From Paracoccaceae bacterium (GTDB lineage Bacteria > Pseudomonadota > Alphaproteobacteria > Rhodobacterales > Rhodobacteraceae): a stretch of DNA of 7,360 bases. Of this stretch, positions 1 to 5,405 are shown piece after piece. Both the position numbers and the translations under genes were made by a program. The DNA is taken from assembly GCA_007131465.1 (NCBI GenBank), contig SLQN01000347.1, forward strand, positions 1 through 7,360, written 5' to 3'. Position 1 is the stretch's first letter; each line of letters opens with the position of its first letter. Under the pieces are notes generated by a model that saw only the letters and a program-made list of their open reading frames with translations, ran no database searches and was not told the origin of the DNA.

Positions 1-154
1 AGCCTGCGACGATTACAAGGCCCAGCATGCCCGGAGGCACGCGCTGGTTCGACATGACAATCTCGCGGTCCACACCTTCGGCAATATTGTCGGGCGCCTT
101 GCCATCCAGAAGGTCCGCTTCCGTGGCCGCGCTTGTGCTCTGCTGTGTCGCCAT
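1..154 (-). CDS. TRAP transporter permease, N-terminal fragment (cut by window edge)
   Basis: The ATG is at 152-154 on the minus strand and the frame stays open for 51 codons to the window edge. The visible part starts MATQQSTSAATEADLL, a polar, probably cytoplasmic N-terminus, and reaches what looks like the beginning of a first membrane segment (PPGMLGLVIVAG). A purine-rich stretch (AGGACAGGG on the minus strand) lies just upstream of the ATG and supports this start. No diagnostic transporter motif is inside the window. The call rests on position: it lies 83 bp downstream of, and on the same strand as, a TAXI solute receptor, whose normal partner is a fused 4TM-12TM TRAP permease that imports substrate using an ion gradient. 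The stem-loop at 189-213 lies between the two genes and may lower permease expression. It could be another membrane protein. The coding call is firm; the product is inferred. Confidence 0.62.
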   Translation of the reverse strand, partial: MATQQSTSAATEADLLDGKAPDNIAEGVDREIVMSNQRVPPGMLGLVIVAG

Positions 155-188
155 GTCCCTGTCCTCGCAAAAACCGGATGCGTTAGAC

Positions 189-213
189 AAAAGGCCGCAC
201 GGAGCGGCCTTTT
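189..213 (-). terminator. Stem-loop terminator/attenuator between receptor and permease genes
   Basis: The arms AAAAGGCCGC (189-198) and GCGGCCTTTT (204-213) are perfect inverted repeats of 10 bp around a 5-nt loop (199-203). Read on the minus strand, the stem begins 24 nt after the receptor stop codon and its 3' arm ends in TTTT, as in an intrinsic terminator. The U-tract is only four long, so termination is probably partial. The next gene starts 34 nt further on, so readthrough is needed unless it has its own promoter. The structure is symmetric and could also stop transcription from the plus side. Its position suggests attenuation that keeps the receptor more abundant than the permease. 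Confidence 0.72.
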
Positions 214-237
214 GCAGTGTCATTCACCCCCAGAGCC

Positions 238-1212
238 TCAGCCCCGCAGGTCGGGGTCGATCTCGAAGCCGTTTTCCTCGAACCAGCGGACCGCACCGGG
301 ATGGAAGGGCAGGAAGCTGTTATTGACAAAGTTTTCCGGCAGCGTGGCGGCAGCGGCGGCATGAATCTGCATCATGCGGTCGTTGTTTTCCATCACCAGC
401 TTGGTGATTTCATAGGCCAGGCTTTCGGGCATGTCGGCGTGCACGACAGCAAAGTTCCACATGGCGACCGATTGCTGGTCTTCCTCCTGCACCGTGTAGG
501 ACCCGCCCGGAATGGTGAAGGGCGACACTTCGGGGAAGCCTTCCAGAATGGCGGCGTGTTCTTCATCCGAGAAGGTGAACGTGCGCACATCCGCTTCGGC
601 GGCAAGCTGCGAGAACGCCCCGATCGGAACCCCTGCCGCGAAGACAAAGGCATCAATCAGCCCGTCCTGCAACTGGCTGGCCGCATCGGCTGCCCCGGCG
701 AAGGAGACGTTGGCATCAACGCCCAGCGCCTCGATGAAACGTGGCCAGTATGTGCCCGGGGTGCCACCGGCGGGGCCGACACTGACGCGCTTGCCCGCCA
801 GATCCCCGACCGAGGAAATGTTCTGGCTGGCAAGTGCGATCCCCTGAAAGGGGGTTTCATACATCGGGAACAGCGCGCGCACATCGGTGTGCGGCAGGCC
901 CGGGGCCAGTTCGCTTTCGCCGTTCCACGCCTCGAACATCGGACCCATCGTGACCAGCCCGATATCATGCTCCTGCATCTGCAGCAGCGTCACGTTCTGC
1001 ACCGGGCCGCCCGTGACTTCGCCGCTGGCGCTGATGCCAAGTTCCTCGGAGATAAACGAGGCCAGACCGTTGCCATAGACGAAATAGACACCGCCCTGGC
1101 TGGCCGTGCCCACGGTCAGATCGGATGGCCAGCCATCACGATCCTGCGCATGGGCCATGGAAACGGACATGACAGCAGCCGCGGCCAGAGCCGCGAAATT
1201 GGTAAAACGCAT
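238..1212 (-). CDS. TAXI-family TRAP transporter solute-binding protein
   Basis: A 324-residue periplasmic receptor that should capture a small, probably anionic substrate and hand it to the TRAP permease encoded downstream. An N-terminal signal peptide (residues 1-22, MRFTNFAALA followed by an Ala-rich core) ends in AHA before Q23, a type I cleavage site without a lipobox cysteine. The mature protein has the TAXI signature region at 33-50 (TVGTASQGGVYFVYGNGLA), a hinge region GKRVSVGPAGGTPGTYWPR at 140-158, and a C-terminal HPGAVRWFEENG at 304-315, all typical of the family; length is also typical. An upstream in-frame ATG at 1327-1329 would add 39 residues ahead of the signal peptide. I reject it because a strong Shine-Dalgarno sits at 1217-1226 and the signal peptide begins at 1212. 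The upstream gap carries candidate activator sites and a sigma54 promoter. The substrate is unknown; the adjacent DctB/DctD-like system hints at a C4-dicarboxylate or related acid, but known TAXI ligands are varied. Confidence 0.93.
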   Translation of the reverse strand: MRFTNFAALAAAAVMSVSMAHAQDRDGWPSDLTVGTASQGGVYFVYGNGLASFISEELGISASGEVTGGPVQNVTLLQMQEHDIGLVTMGPMFEAWNGESELAPGLPHTDVRALFPMYETPFQGIALASQNISSVGDLAGKRVSVGPAGGTPGTYWPRFIEALGVDANVSFAGAADAASQLQDGLIDAFVFAAGVPIGAFSQLAAEADVRTFTFSDEEHAAILEGFPEVSPFTIPGGSYTVQEEDQQSVAMWNFAVVHADMPESLAYEITKLVMENNDRMMQIHAAAAATLPENFVNNSFLPFHPGAVRWFEENGFEIDPDLRG

Positions 1213-1216
1213 TGGG

Positions 1217-1226
1217 ACCTCCCCTT
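1217..1226 (-). promoter_or_regulatory. Ribosome binding site of the TAXI receptor gene
   Basis: The minus strand reads AAGGGGAGGT followed by CCCA and the ATG at 1210-1212. This is a near-ideal Shine-Dalgarno at normal spacing, and it fixes the start codon against the longer in-frame alternative at 1329. Confidence 0.85.
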
Positions 1227-1279
1227 GATTTGCGCATCTGTATGCCTGCCCGCACCCCTCCTTGAGCCGGGCAGCATAG

Positions 1280-1295
1280 GGCTCAACAAACGCCA
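1280..1295 (-). promoter_or_regulatory. Candidate sigma54 (-24/-12) promoter of the TAXI receptor gene
   Basis: The minus strand reads TGGCGTTTGTTGAGCC. The -24 box TGGC is perfect, and the invariant GG (1294-1293) and GC (1282-1281) are separated by exactly 10 nt, the spacing sigma54 needs. The -12 box is weak (GAGCC against the usual TTGCA/T), and the CACG part is not conserved. It would start transcription near 1269, giving a leader of about 57 nt that contains the Shine-Dalgarno at 1217-1226. The two palindromes at 1363-1382 and 1395-1414 would then be centred near -104 and -136, the usual place for enhancer sites of an NtrC/DctD-type activator. The encoded regulator next door makes such a promoter expected. 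The match itself is only moderate. Confidence 0.45.
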
Positions 1296-1362
1296 AGGAC
1301 CGGGGGCATTGCAAGGCTGGCCGTCGCAAAAACCGCGCATGTTTGCGTCATCTTCGCGCGCA

Positions 1363-1382
1363 ATGTGTAGAAATCCATACAT
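1363..1382. promoter_or_regulatory. Candidate activator-binding palindrome, promoter-proximal site
   Basis: ATGTGTAGAAATCCATACAT is an imperfect palindrome: 14 of 20 positions match its own reverse complement, giving ATGTNTNGANNTCNANACAT. It shares 15 of 20 positions with the second site at 1395-1414 in the same orientation. It lies in the gap between the regulator stop codon and the receptor start. By position it is a probable binding site for the Fis-type helix-turn-helix regulator encoded at 1417-2772; this is inferred, not shown. Confidence 0.6.
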
Positions 1383-1394
1383 CAAGCGCCAGTC

Positions 1395-1414
1395 ATGTAT
1401 CAAAGTCCACACAT
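1395..1414. promoter_or_regulatory. Candidate activator-binding palindrome, promoter-distal site
   Basis: ATGTATCAAAGTCCACACAT repeats the site at 1363-1382, with shared consensus ATGTRTMRAARTCCAYACAT. Its own symmetry is weaker (12 of 20). The start-to-start distance to the other site is 32 bp, close to three turns of B-DNA, so both would face the same side of the helix as in cooperative tandem enhancer sites. It ends 3 bp from the stop codon of the regulator gene. Confidence 0.58.
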
Positions 1415-1416
1415 TT

Positions 1417-2772
1417 TCAGGATGTCTGTGCGGCTCCACCCTGAAAATGCGCCTTATCGATCCCATGGCGCAACAGTTTGTCATACAGCGCCTTGCGCGA
1501 CAGGCCGAGCGATTCATAGACCGGTTTCAATGCGCCATTGTGGCGGATCAGTGCATCGACAAGGATCTTGCGTTCCTGCGCGGCCATCTGTTCGGACAGG
1601 GTCGGGGCGCTGGCCGCATCGGGCGGGGCGGGCGTCTGGACAAGGCCCAGCGCAAAGCGTTCCGCGACATTGCGCAATTCGCGCACATTTCCCGGCCAGT
1701 CGGCGCGCGCCAGTTCGGCTAGCACTTCCGGCCCGGCGCGGCGCGCGGGCAGGCGGTGACGCGCACATGCCTCGGACAGAAGCCGGGCGAACAGCGCCGG
1801 TATATCCTCGACCCGTTCCGCCAGCGGCGGCACGCGCAGGCCGAGCGCATTCAGCCGATACAGAAGATCAGCGCGGAACCGCCCGGCCTCGACCTCGGCC
1901 TCGAGCGCCACGCGCGACGTGGCGATGAAGCGCACATCCAGATGATGCTGGATGTTGGACCCCAGCGGCGTGATCACACGATCCTGCAACACCCGAAGCA
2001 GCTTGCCCTGGACATCCAGCGGCATCGCGCCGATATCATCCAGCAGCACCGTGCCGCCGCGCGCATGGTCGAACTTGCCGATCCGCGCCCGAATCGCGCC
2101 CGGAAAGGCCCCGGCCTCGTGCCCGAACAACTCTGATTCGATCAGCGTATCCGGCAAGGCAGAACAGGTGATGGCAATGAAGGGACGCGCAGCCCGCGCC
2201 GACAGGTCATGCAGCGCGCGCGCGACGACTTCCTTGCCCGTGCCGGTTTCGCCGATGATCAGCACATCTGCATCCGATGGGCCGATCGTGCGCACCTGCC
2301 GGCGTAGCGCCATCATCACGTTCGACCGGCCCGAGAGCCGCGCCTCGATATCATCGGCCTGCCCGGCCACCGCCCGCAAGCGGCGATTGTCCAGCACCAG
2401 TTGCCGATACTCCAGCGCCCGCGCCGCGATTGTGGCAAGCTGCACCCCGGAAAACGGCTTCTCGACGAAATCATGCGCGCCCTCGCGCATCGCGCGCACG
2501 GCCAGCGGCACATCGCCATGTCCGGTGATCAGGATGACAGGGATTTCACTGTCAATCTCATGAATGCGCGACATCAGTGTCAGCCCGTCCATGTCGGGCA
2601 TGCGGATATCGGTGATGACGACCCCGGCAAAGCCGCCCGTGATCCTGTCCAGCGCGGGCGGCGCACTGGCAAACCCCGTGACAACCAGCCCTGCCAGATC
2701 CAGCGCCTGCTCGGTCGAGGCGCGCAGATCGGCATCGTCATCGACCAGCAGCACATGGCGCGCGCCGCTCAT
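1417..2772 (-). CDS. DctD-like sigma54-dependent response regulator
   Basis: A 451-residue NtrC-family activator, partner of the kinase encoded upstream; the two genes overlap by 4 bp (ATGA). The receiver domain (about 6-120) has the acidic pocket D11-D13, phosphoacceptor D55 (VVITDIRMP), T83 and K105. The AAA+ domain (about 145-380) has Walker A GETGTGKE at 174-181 and the sigma54-contact loop at 221-226, which reads GAFPGA instead of GAFTGA. Walker B is GGTVLLDD at 239-246, with Asp where the family usually has the catalytic Glu. An arginine-rich region RFRADLLYRLN follows. The C-terminus (about 400-445, ERKILVDALIRHNGALKPVYESLGLSRKALYDKLLRHG) is a Fis-type helix-turn-helix very like that of DctD. 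Probable role: on phosphorylation it binds upstream sites and remodels sigma54 holoenzyme to switch on the transporter; the tandem palindromes just past its stop codon are the likely targets. The family call is sure. The exact name is not, and the two altered motifs leave open whether sigma54 activation is conventional. Confidence 0.93.
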   Translation of the reverse strand: MSGARHVLLVDDDADLRASTEQALDLAGLVVTGFASAPPALDRITGGFAGVVITDIRMPDMDGLTLMSRIHEIDSEIPVILITGHGDVPLAVRAMREGAHDFVEKPFSGVQLATIAARALEYRQLVLDNRRLRAVAGQADDIEARLSGRSNVMMALRRQVRTIGPSDADVLIIGETGTGKEVVARALHDLSARAARPFIAITCSALPDTLIESELFGHEAGAFPGAIRARIGKFDHARGGTVLLDDIGAMPLDVQGKLLRVLQDRVITPLGSNIQHHLDVRFIATSRVALEAEVEAGRFRADLLYRLNALGLRVPPLAERVEDIPALFARLLSEACARHRLPARRAGPEVLAELARADWPGNVRELRNVAERFALGLVQTPAPPDAASAPTLSEQMAAQERKILVDALIRHNGALKPVYESLGLSRKALYDKLLRHGIDKAHFQGGAAQTS

Positions 2773-4610
2773 TCGGCGGCCTTTGCGGATTGCGCGGCGG
2801 CTTGCAGTTGGATGGTGAATTCCGCGCCGCCTTCGGGATGGTTGCGCATCGACAGCCGCCCGCCGAAATCGCGCACGATATTGTAGGAAATCGACAGGCC
2901 CAGCCCCAGCCCCTTGCCCACCTGCTTGGTGGAAAAGAACGGATCGAAAATCCGGGCCTGCACACTGTCGGGCACGCCGGGACCGTGATCGCGCAGGATG
3001 ACACGAACCAAAGCGCCGTCCGTCGTGGCTGACAAGTGCAATCGCCTGTCCGGCCCGTCCTCGACCGCGTCAATCGCGTTGCTGATCAGGTTGACCAGCA
3101 CCTGCTGCAACCGCACCGGCCCACCTGTCACAACTGGCGGAACCGGCCCCAGATCGACCTCCAGCGCCACGCCCTGCTTGGCCAACCGCCAGCCCAGCAA
3201 TTCCTGCGCCGCAACCACCGCCTCGCCCAGCGCGACCGGGCGCAACTGCTGGTTGGGTTTGCGCGCAAAATTGCGCAGGTGGCGGCTGATCCGGGTCATC
3301 CGGTCGATCATCCCGATGATCCGGTCGATATTGCCGCGCGCCTCTTGCGTGCGGTCACGCTCCAGCAGCACCTGCGCATTCTCGGCATAATTGCGCGCCG
3401 CCCCCAGCGGCTGGTTGAATTCGTGGCTGAGGGCTGCCGACATCTGCCCGAGCGCCGCCAGCTTGCCCGCCTGTACCAGGTCTGACTGGGTCTTGCGCAA
3501 CTGCGCCTCGGCCATACGCCGCTCGGCCACCTCGTCCTGCAACGCGGCATTGGCATCGTGCAACTGGCGCGTGCGCTCCACCACCCGGCGTTCCAGATCA
3601 TCCTTGGCGGCCTGTTCCATTGCCAGACGCAACGCAAGCTGTCGCCGCCGCTGCCACAGGATCAACCCCACCAGCGCAACAATACCAAGGCCCAGCAGCA
3701 CCATTCCGACGGTGGCCACGGCCTGTAACCGCGCCGCGCGCGTGGGCAGCAGCACCTGCACAGTCCAGTCCGCCTGCGTCATGGCGCTCTTGACAACCAG
3801 ATATTCGGACGCATCGACAGCATTACCCGGCCCCCGCAGCACGCGAAACCCCTGCCTGTCCTGCGTGCTCTCATACGCCAGCACACCCAGTTCCGCATCT
3901 GAATAGCGCCGCGTCGCCTCGGTCCGGGCGCGCTGGTCGGGGGTCAGGACGCCAATCGACCTGAACAGCCAGTCGGCCCGGTTCGACAGGAAGATGATGT
4001 CCTCGGGGTCTGTCACGAGGATACGCAGGTCATCCGAGGCCCAGGCCTGTTCGATCTCGTCCACATCGATCTTGATGACCAGAACGCCGCGGCGCTGGCC
4101 CGCCACATCGATGGGCGTGCCGAAATAATAACCGCGCTTGTTCGAGGTCGTGCCCAGCGCATAGAATCGCCCCGCGCCATGCGCTATCGCGTCCTGAAAA
4201 TAAGGGCGAAAGGCAAAATTCCCACCCACGAAACTGTGCGGCTGGTCGAAATTGGAGGCCGCGAGCGTGTCGCCATCACGATACATGACATAGATATCCG
4301 ACGCCCCCAGCATGTTGGCCGTGTCGCGCAGATAGAGATTGGCCGCCATTTGCAGATCATCATTGCGCGGCGACAGCATCAGCGACTGGATCACGCGTTG
4401 TTCGGCCAGCAGACCCGGCAGCCGCTCGAACCGCGCCAGTTGCCCGCGCAGACTGGATTCGGCCAGACCCAGCGTGTTCTGCCCGCGCTCGTGCAATTCG
4501 GCAAAGGCCCGCGCGCGTGTGTTCTGGTGCACGGCGATGGTGAGCGCCACCACCATGATCAACAGCAGCACGCCGATAGCCCGGATCTGCGCAGCATGGA
4601 GCGATCGCAT
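2769..4610 (-). CDS. DctB-like membrane sensor histidine kinase
   Basis: A 613-residue inner-membrane kinase. Transmembrane segment 1 is at about 9-27 and segment 2 at about 297-319. They flank a periplasmic Cache/PDC-type sensor of about 265 residues with DctB-like motifs: YVMYRDGDTLAASNF (107-121), SFVGGNFAFRPYF (126-138) and ALGTTSNKRGYYFGTP (151-166). In studied DctB proteins this part binds C4-dicarboxylates. A coiled coil follows (about 330-385, ERRVVERTRQLHDANAALQDEV), then the H box SHEFNQPL with phosphorylatable H396. The HATPase domain has the N box (NLISNAIDAV, 507-516), G1 (DHGPG, D541), F box (FDPFFSTK, 555-562) and G2 (GKGLGLGL, 565-572); all look intact. I chose the ATG at 4610 because AGAGGA lies 6 nt upstream and it places segment 1 close to the N-terminus. 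A TTG at 4682 or ATG at 4661 would add 24 or 17 residues with weaker ribosome sites. It phosphorylates the regulator at 1417-2772. The ligand is inferred to be dicarboxylate-like. Confidence 0.93.
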   Translation of the reverse strand: MRSLHAAQIRAIGVLLLIMVVALTIAVHQNTRARAFAELHERGQNTLGLAESSLRGQLARFERLPGLLAEQRVIQSLMLSPRNDDLQMAANLYLRDTANMLGASDIYVMYRDGDTLAASNFDQPHSFVGGNFAFRPYFQDAIAHGAGRFYALGTTSNKRGYYFGTPIDVAGQRRGVLVIKIDVDEIEQAWASDDLRILVTDPEDIIFLSNRADWLFRSIGVLTPDQRARTEATRRYSDAELGVLAYESTQDRQGFRVLRGPGNAVDASEYLVVKSAMTQADWTVQVLLPTRAARLQAVATVGMVLLGLGIVALVGLILWQRRRQLALRLAMEQAAKDDLERRVVERTRQLHDANAALQDEVAERRMAEAQLRKTQSDLVQAGKLAALGQMSAALSHEFNQPLGAARNYAENAQVLLERDRTQEARGNIDRIIGMIDRMTRISRHLRNFARKPNQQLRPVALGEAVVAAQELLGWRLAKQGVALEVDLGPVPPVVTGGPVRLQQVLVNLISNAIDAVEDGPDRRLHLSATTDGALVRVILRDHGPGVPDSVQARIFDPFFSTKQVGKGLGLGLSISYNIVRDFGGRLSMRNHPEGGAEFTIQLQAAAQSAKAAE

Positions 4611-4616
4611 CTGGGG

Positions 4617-4622
4617 TCCTCT
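4617..4622 (-). promoter_or_regulatory. Ribosome binding site of the kinase gene
   Basis: AGAGGA on the minus strand, 6 nt before the ATG at 4608-4610. It is the main reason for preferring this start over the in-frame TTG at 4682 and ATG at 4661. Confidence 0.65.
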
Positions 4623-4736
4623 GGCATCTGCGCATCCGAATCGATGCCTCGATATCTTCATATACCTGCGCGGGTTTCGCAACCGCCCGCCCGGAGCGAG
4701 GCGGCTCTGGACTGGATTTCAGCGCCGAAGGTCGCG

Positions 4737-5294
4737 TCAGCCGCGCATCTGGTGCAACCGCGCTTCCAGCGTGGCCACATCGGGCAGCATCTCGAAGAAA
4801 TCGCACAGGCTGGGATCGGCGAAACCGTTATCGATGATATGGTCAATCAAATCGGCAAGCGGGGTCCAGTACCCGGCGGTATTCAGCACATAGATCGGCT
4901 TGGCATGAAGGCCCAGTTGCCGCCATGTCAGAACCTCGAAGAATTCGTCCAGCGACCCGGCACCGCCGGGCAGCACGACGATGGCATCGGAATTGGCGAA
5001 CATGACCTTCTTGCGTTCATGCATGGTTTCGGTCACGACCACGCTGCCCAGATCGTTGCGGCCGCGCTCGACCGGCATCAGATGCGCCGGGATAACCCCC
5101 ATCGTGTCGCCGCCAGCAGCAAGGGCCGCGCGCGCGACCTCGCCCATGATGCCGATATCGCCCGCGCCATAGACCAGTCGCCACTGCGCCTGCGCCAGCA
5201 TGGTCCCCACAGCACGCGCATCGGCCACGAAAGCCGGGTCCGCGCCTGTGCGCGCGCCACAAAAGACACAGACAGAGAAGGTTGGCTGTCGCAT
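4737..5294 (-). CDS. LOG-family protein (TIGR00730 type, putative nucleoside monophosphate phosphoribohydrolase)
   Basis: A 185-residue cytoplasmic Rossmann-fold enzyme, full length for the family. LOG enzymes hydrolyse the N-glycosidic bond of purine nucleoside 5'-monophosphates, releasing base and ribose 5-phosphate. Plant and some bacterial members act on cytokinin riboside monophosphates, others on AMP. Visible motifs are FSVCVFCGARTG (6-17), the glycine-rich YGAGDIGIMGEVA (42-54), MHERK (91-95, catalytic Arg about 94) and the signature PGGAGSLDE (109-117, catalytic Glu 117). The key residues are present, so it should be active. The start ATG at 5292-5294 matches the family N-terminus. 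The frame is open further upstream, but that part reads as non-coding and crosses the divergent promoter gap; the ribosome site is weak (GGA). The gene is divergent from the LysM gene, and 126 bp separate it from the kinase gene downstream, so it is probably a separate unit. The physiological substrate cannot be told from sequence. Confidence 0.93.
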   Translation of the reverse strand: MRQPTFSVCVFCGARTGADPAFVADARAVGTMLAQAQWRLVYGAGDIGIMGEVARAALAAGGDTMGVIPAHLMPVERGRNDLGSVVVTETMHERKKVMFANSDAIVVLPGGAGSLDEFFEVLTWRQLGLHAKPIYVLNTAGYWTPLADLIDHIIDNGFADPSLCDFFEMLPDVATLEARLHQMRG

Positions 5295-5405
5295 GCAGGG
5301 TCCAGTGCTTGAATTGCTTTGCCCCCGGTTATCCAGATTGCTATCGTCTGACAAGTCCGCGTCGGACCCGCACCCGTAGGCGTGGGCCGCGCATGAGGGA
5401 GCGCG
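5295..5405. promoter_or_regulatory. Divergent promoter region (LOG gene and LysM gene)
   Basis: These 111 bp separate two divergent start codons and must hold both promoters unless these lie inside genes. Toward the LOG gene, the minus strand has TTGTCA (5354-5349), a good -35-like hexamer, and GATAAC (5333-5328), 15 bp apart, which is short. Toward the LysM gene I see no convincing -35/-10 pair, only the Shine-Dalgarno GAGGGAG at 5395-5401. No clear operator palindrome is visible. The region call is safe; the hexamers are weak. Confidence 0.45.

Noticed and set aside
1235..1250. A second GG-N10-GC match on the minus strand as a sigma54 promoter
   Set aside because: The boxes are otherwise poor, and the start point would fall next to the Shine-Dalgarno, leaving almost no leader.
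1310..1324. CTTGCA on the minus strand as a sigma54 -12 box with an upstream GG
   Set aside because: The GG and GC pairs are 8 nt apart, not 10, which sigma54 does not normally tolerate.
1213..1329. N-terminal extension of the TAXI receptor from an ATG at 1329
   Set aside because: It would bury the signal peptide 39 residues in, ignore the strong Shine-Dalgarno at 1217-1226, and run through the candidate sigma54 promoter.
217..1722. A 501-codon open frame on the plus strand spanning the TAXI gene, its promoter gap and the end of the regulator gene
   Set aside because: It lies antisense to two well-supported genes, has no family motifs, and is rich in His, Gly, Arg and Gln as expected from reverse reading of GC-biased codons. 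It is a shadow of the real genes.
4683..4709. CCGCC/GGCGG stem between the LOG and kinase genes as a terminator
   Set aside because: The stem is short with a long loop and no T-tract follows it on the minus strand.
4179..5312. A 377-codon open frame on the plus strand across the kinase N-terminus and LOG gene
   Set aside because: It is antisense to conserved domains, its composition is that of a reverse-frame artefact, and it crosses two unrelated genes.
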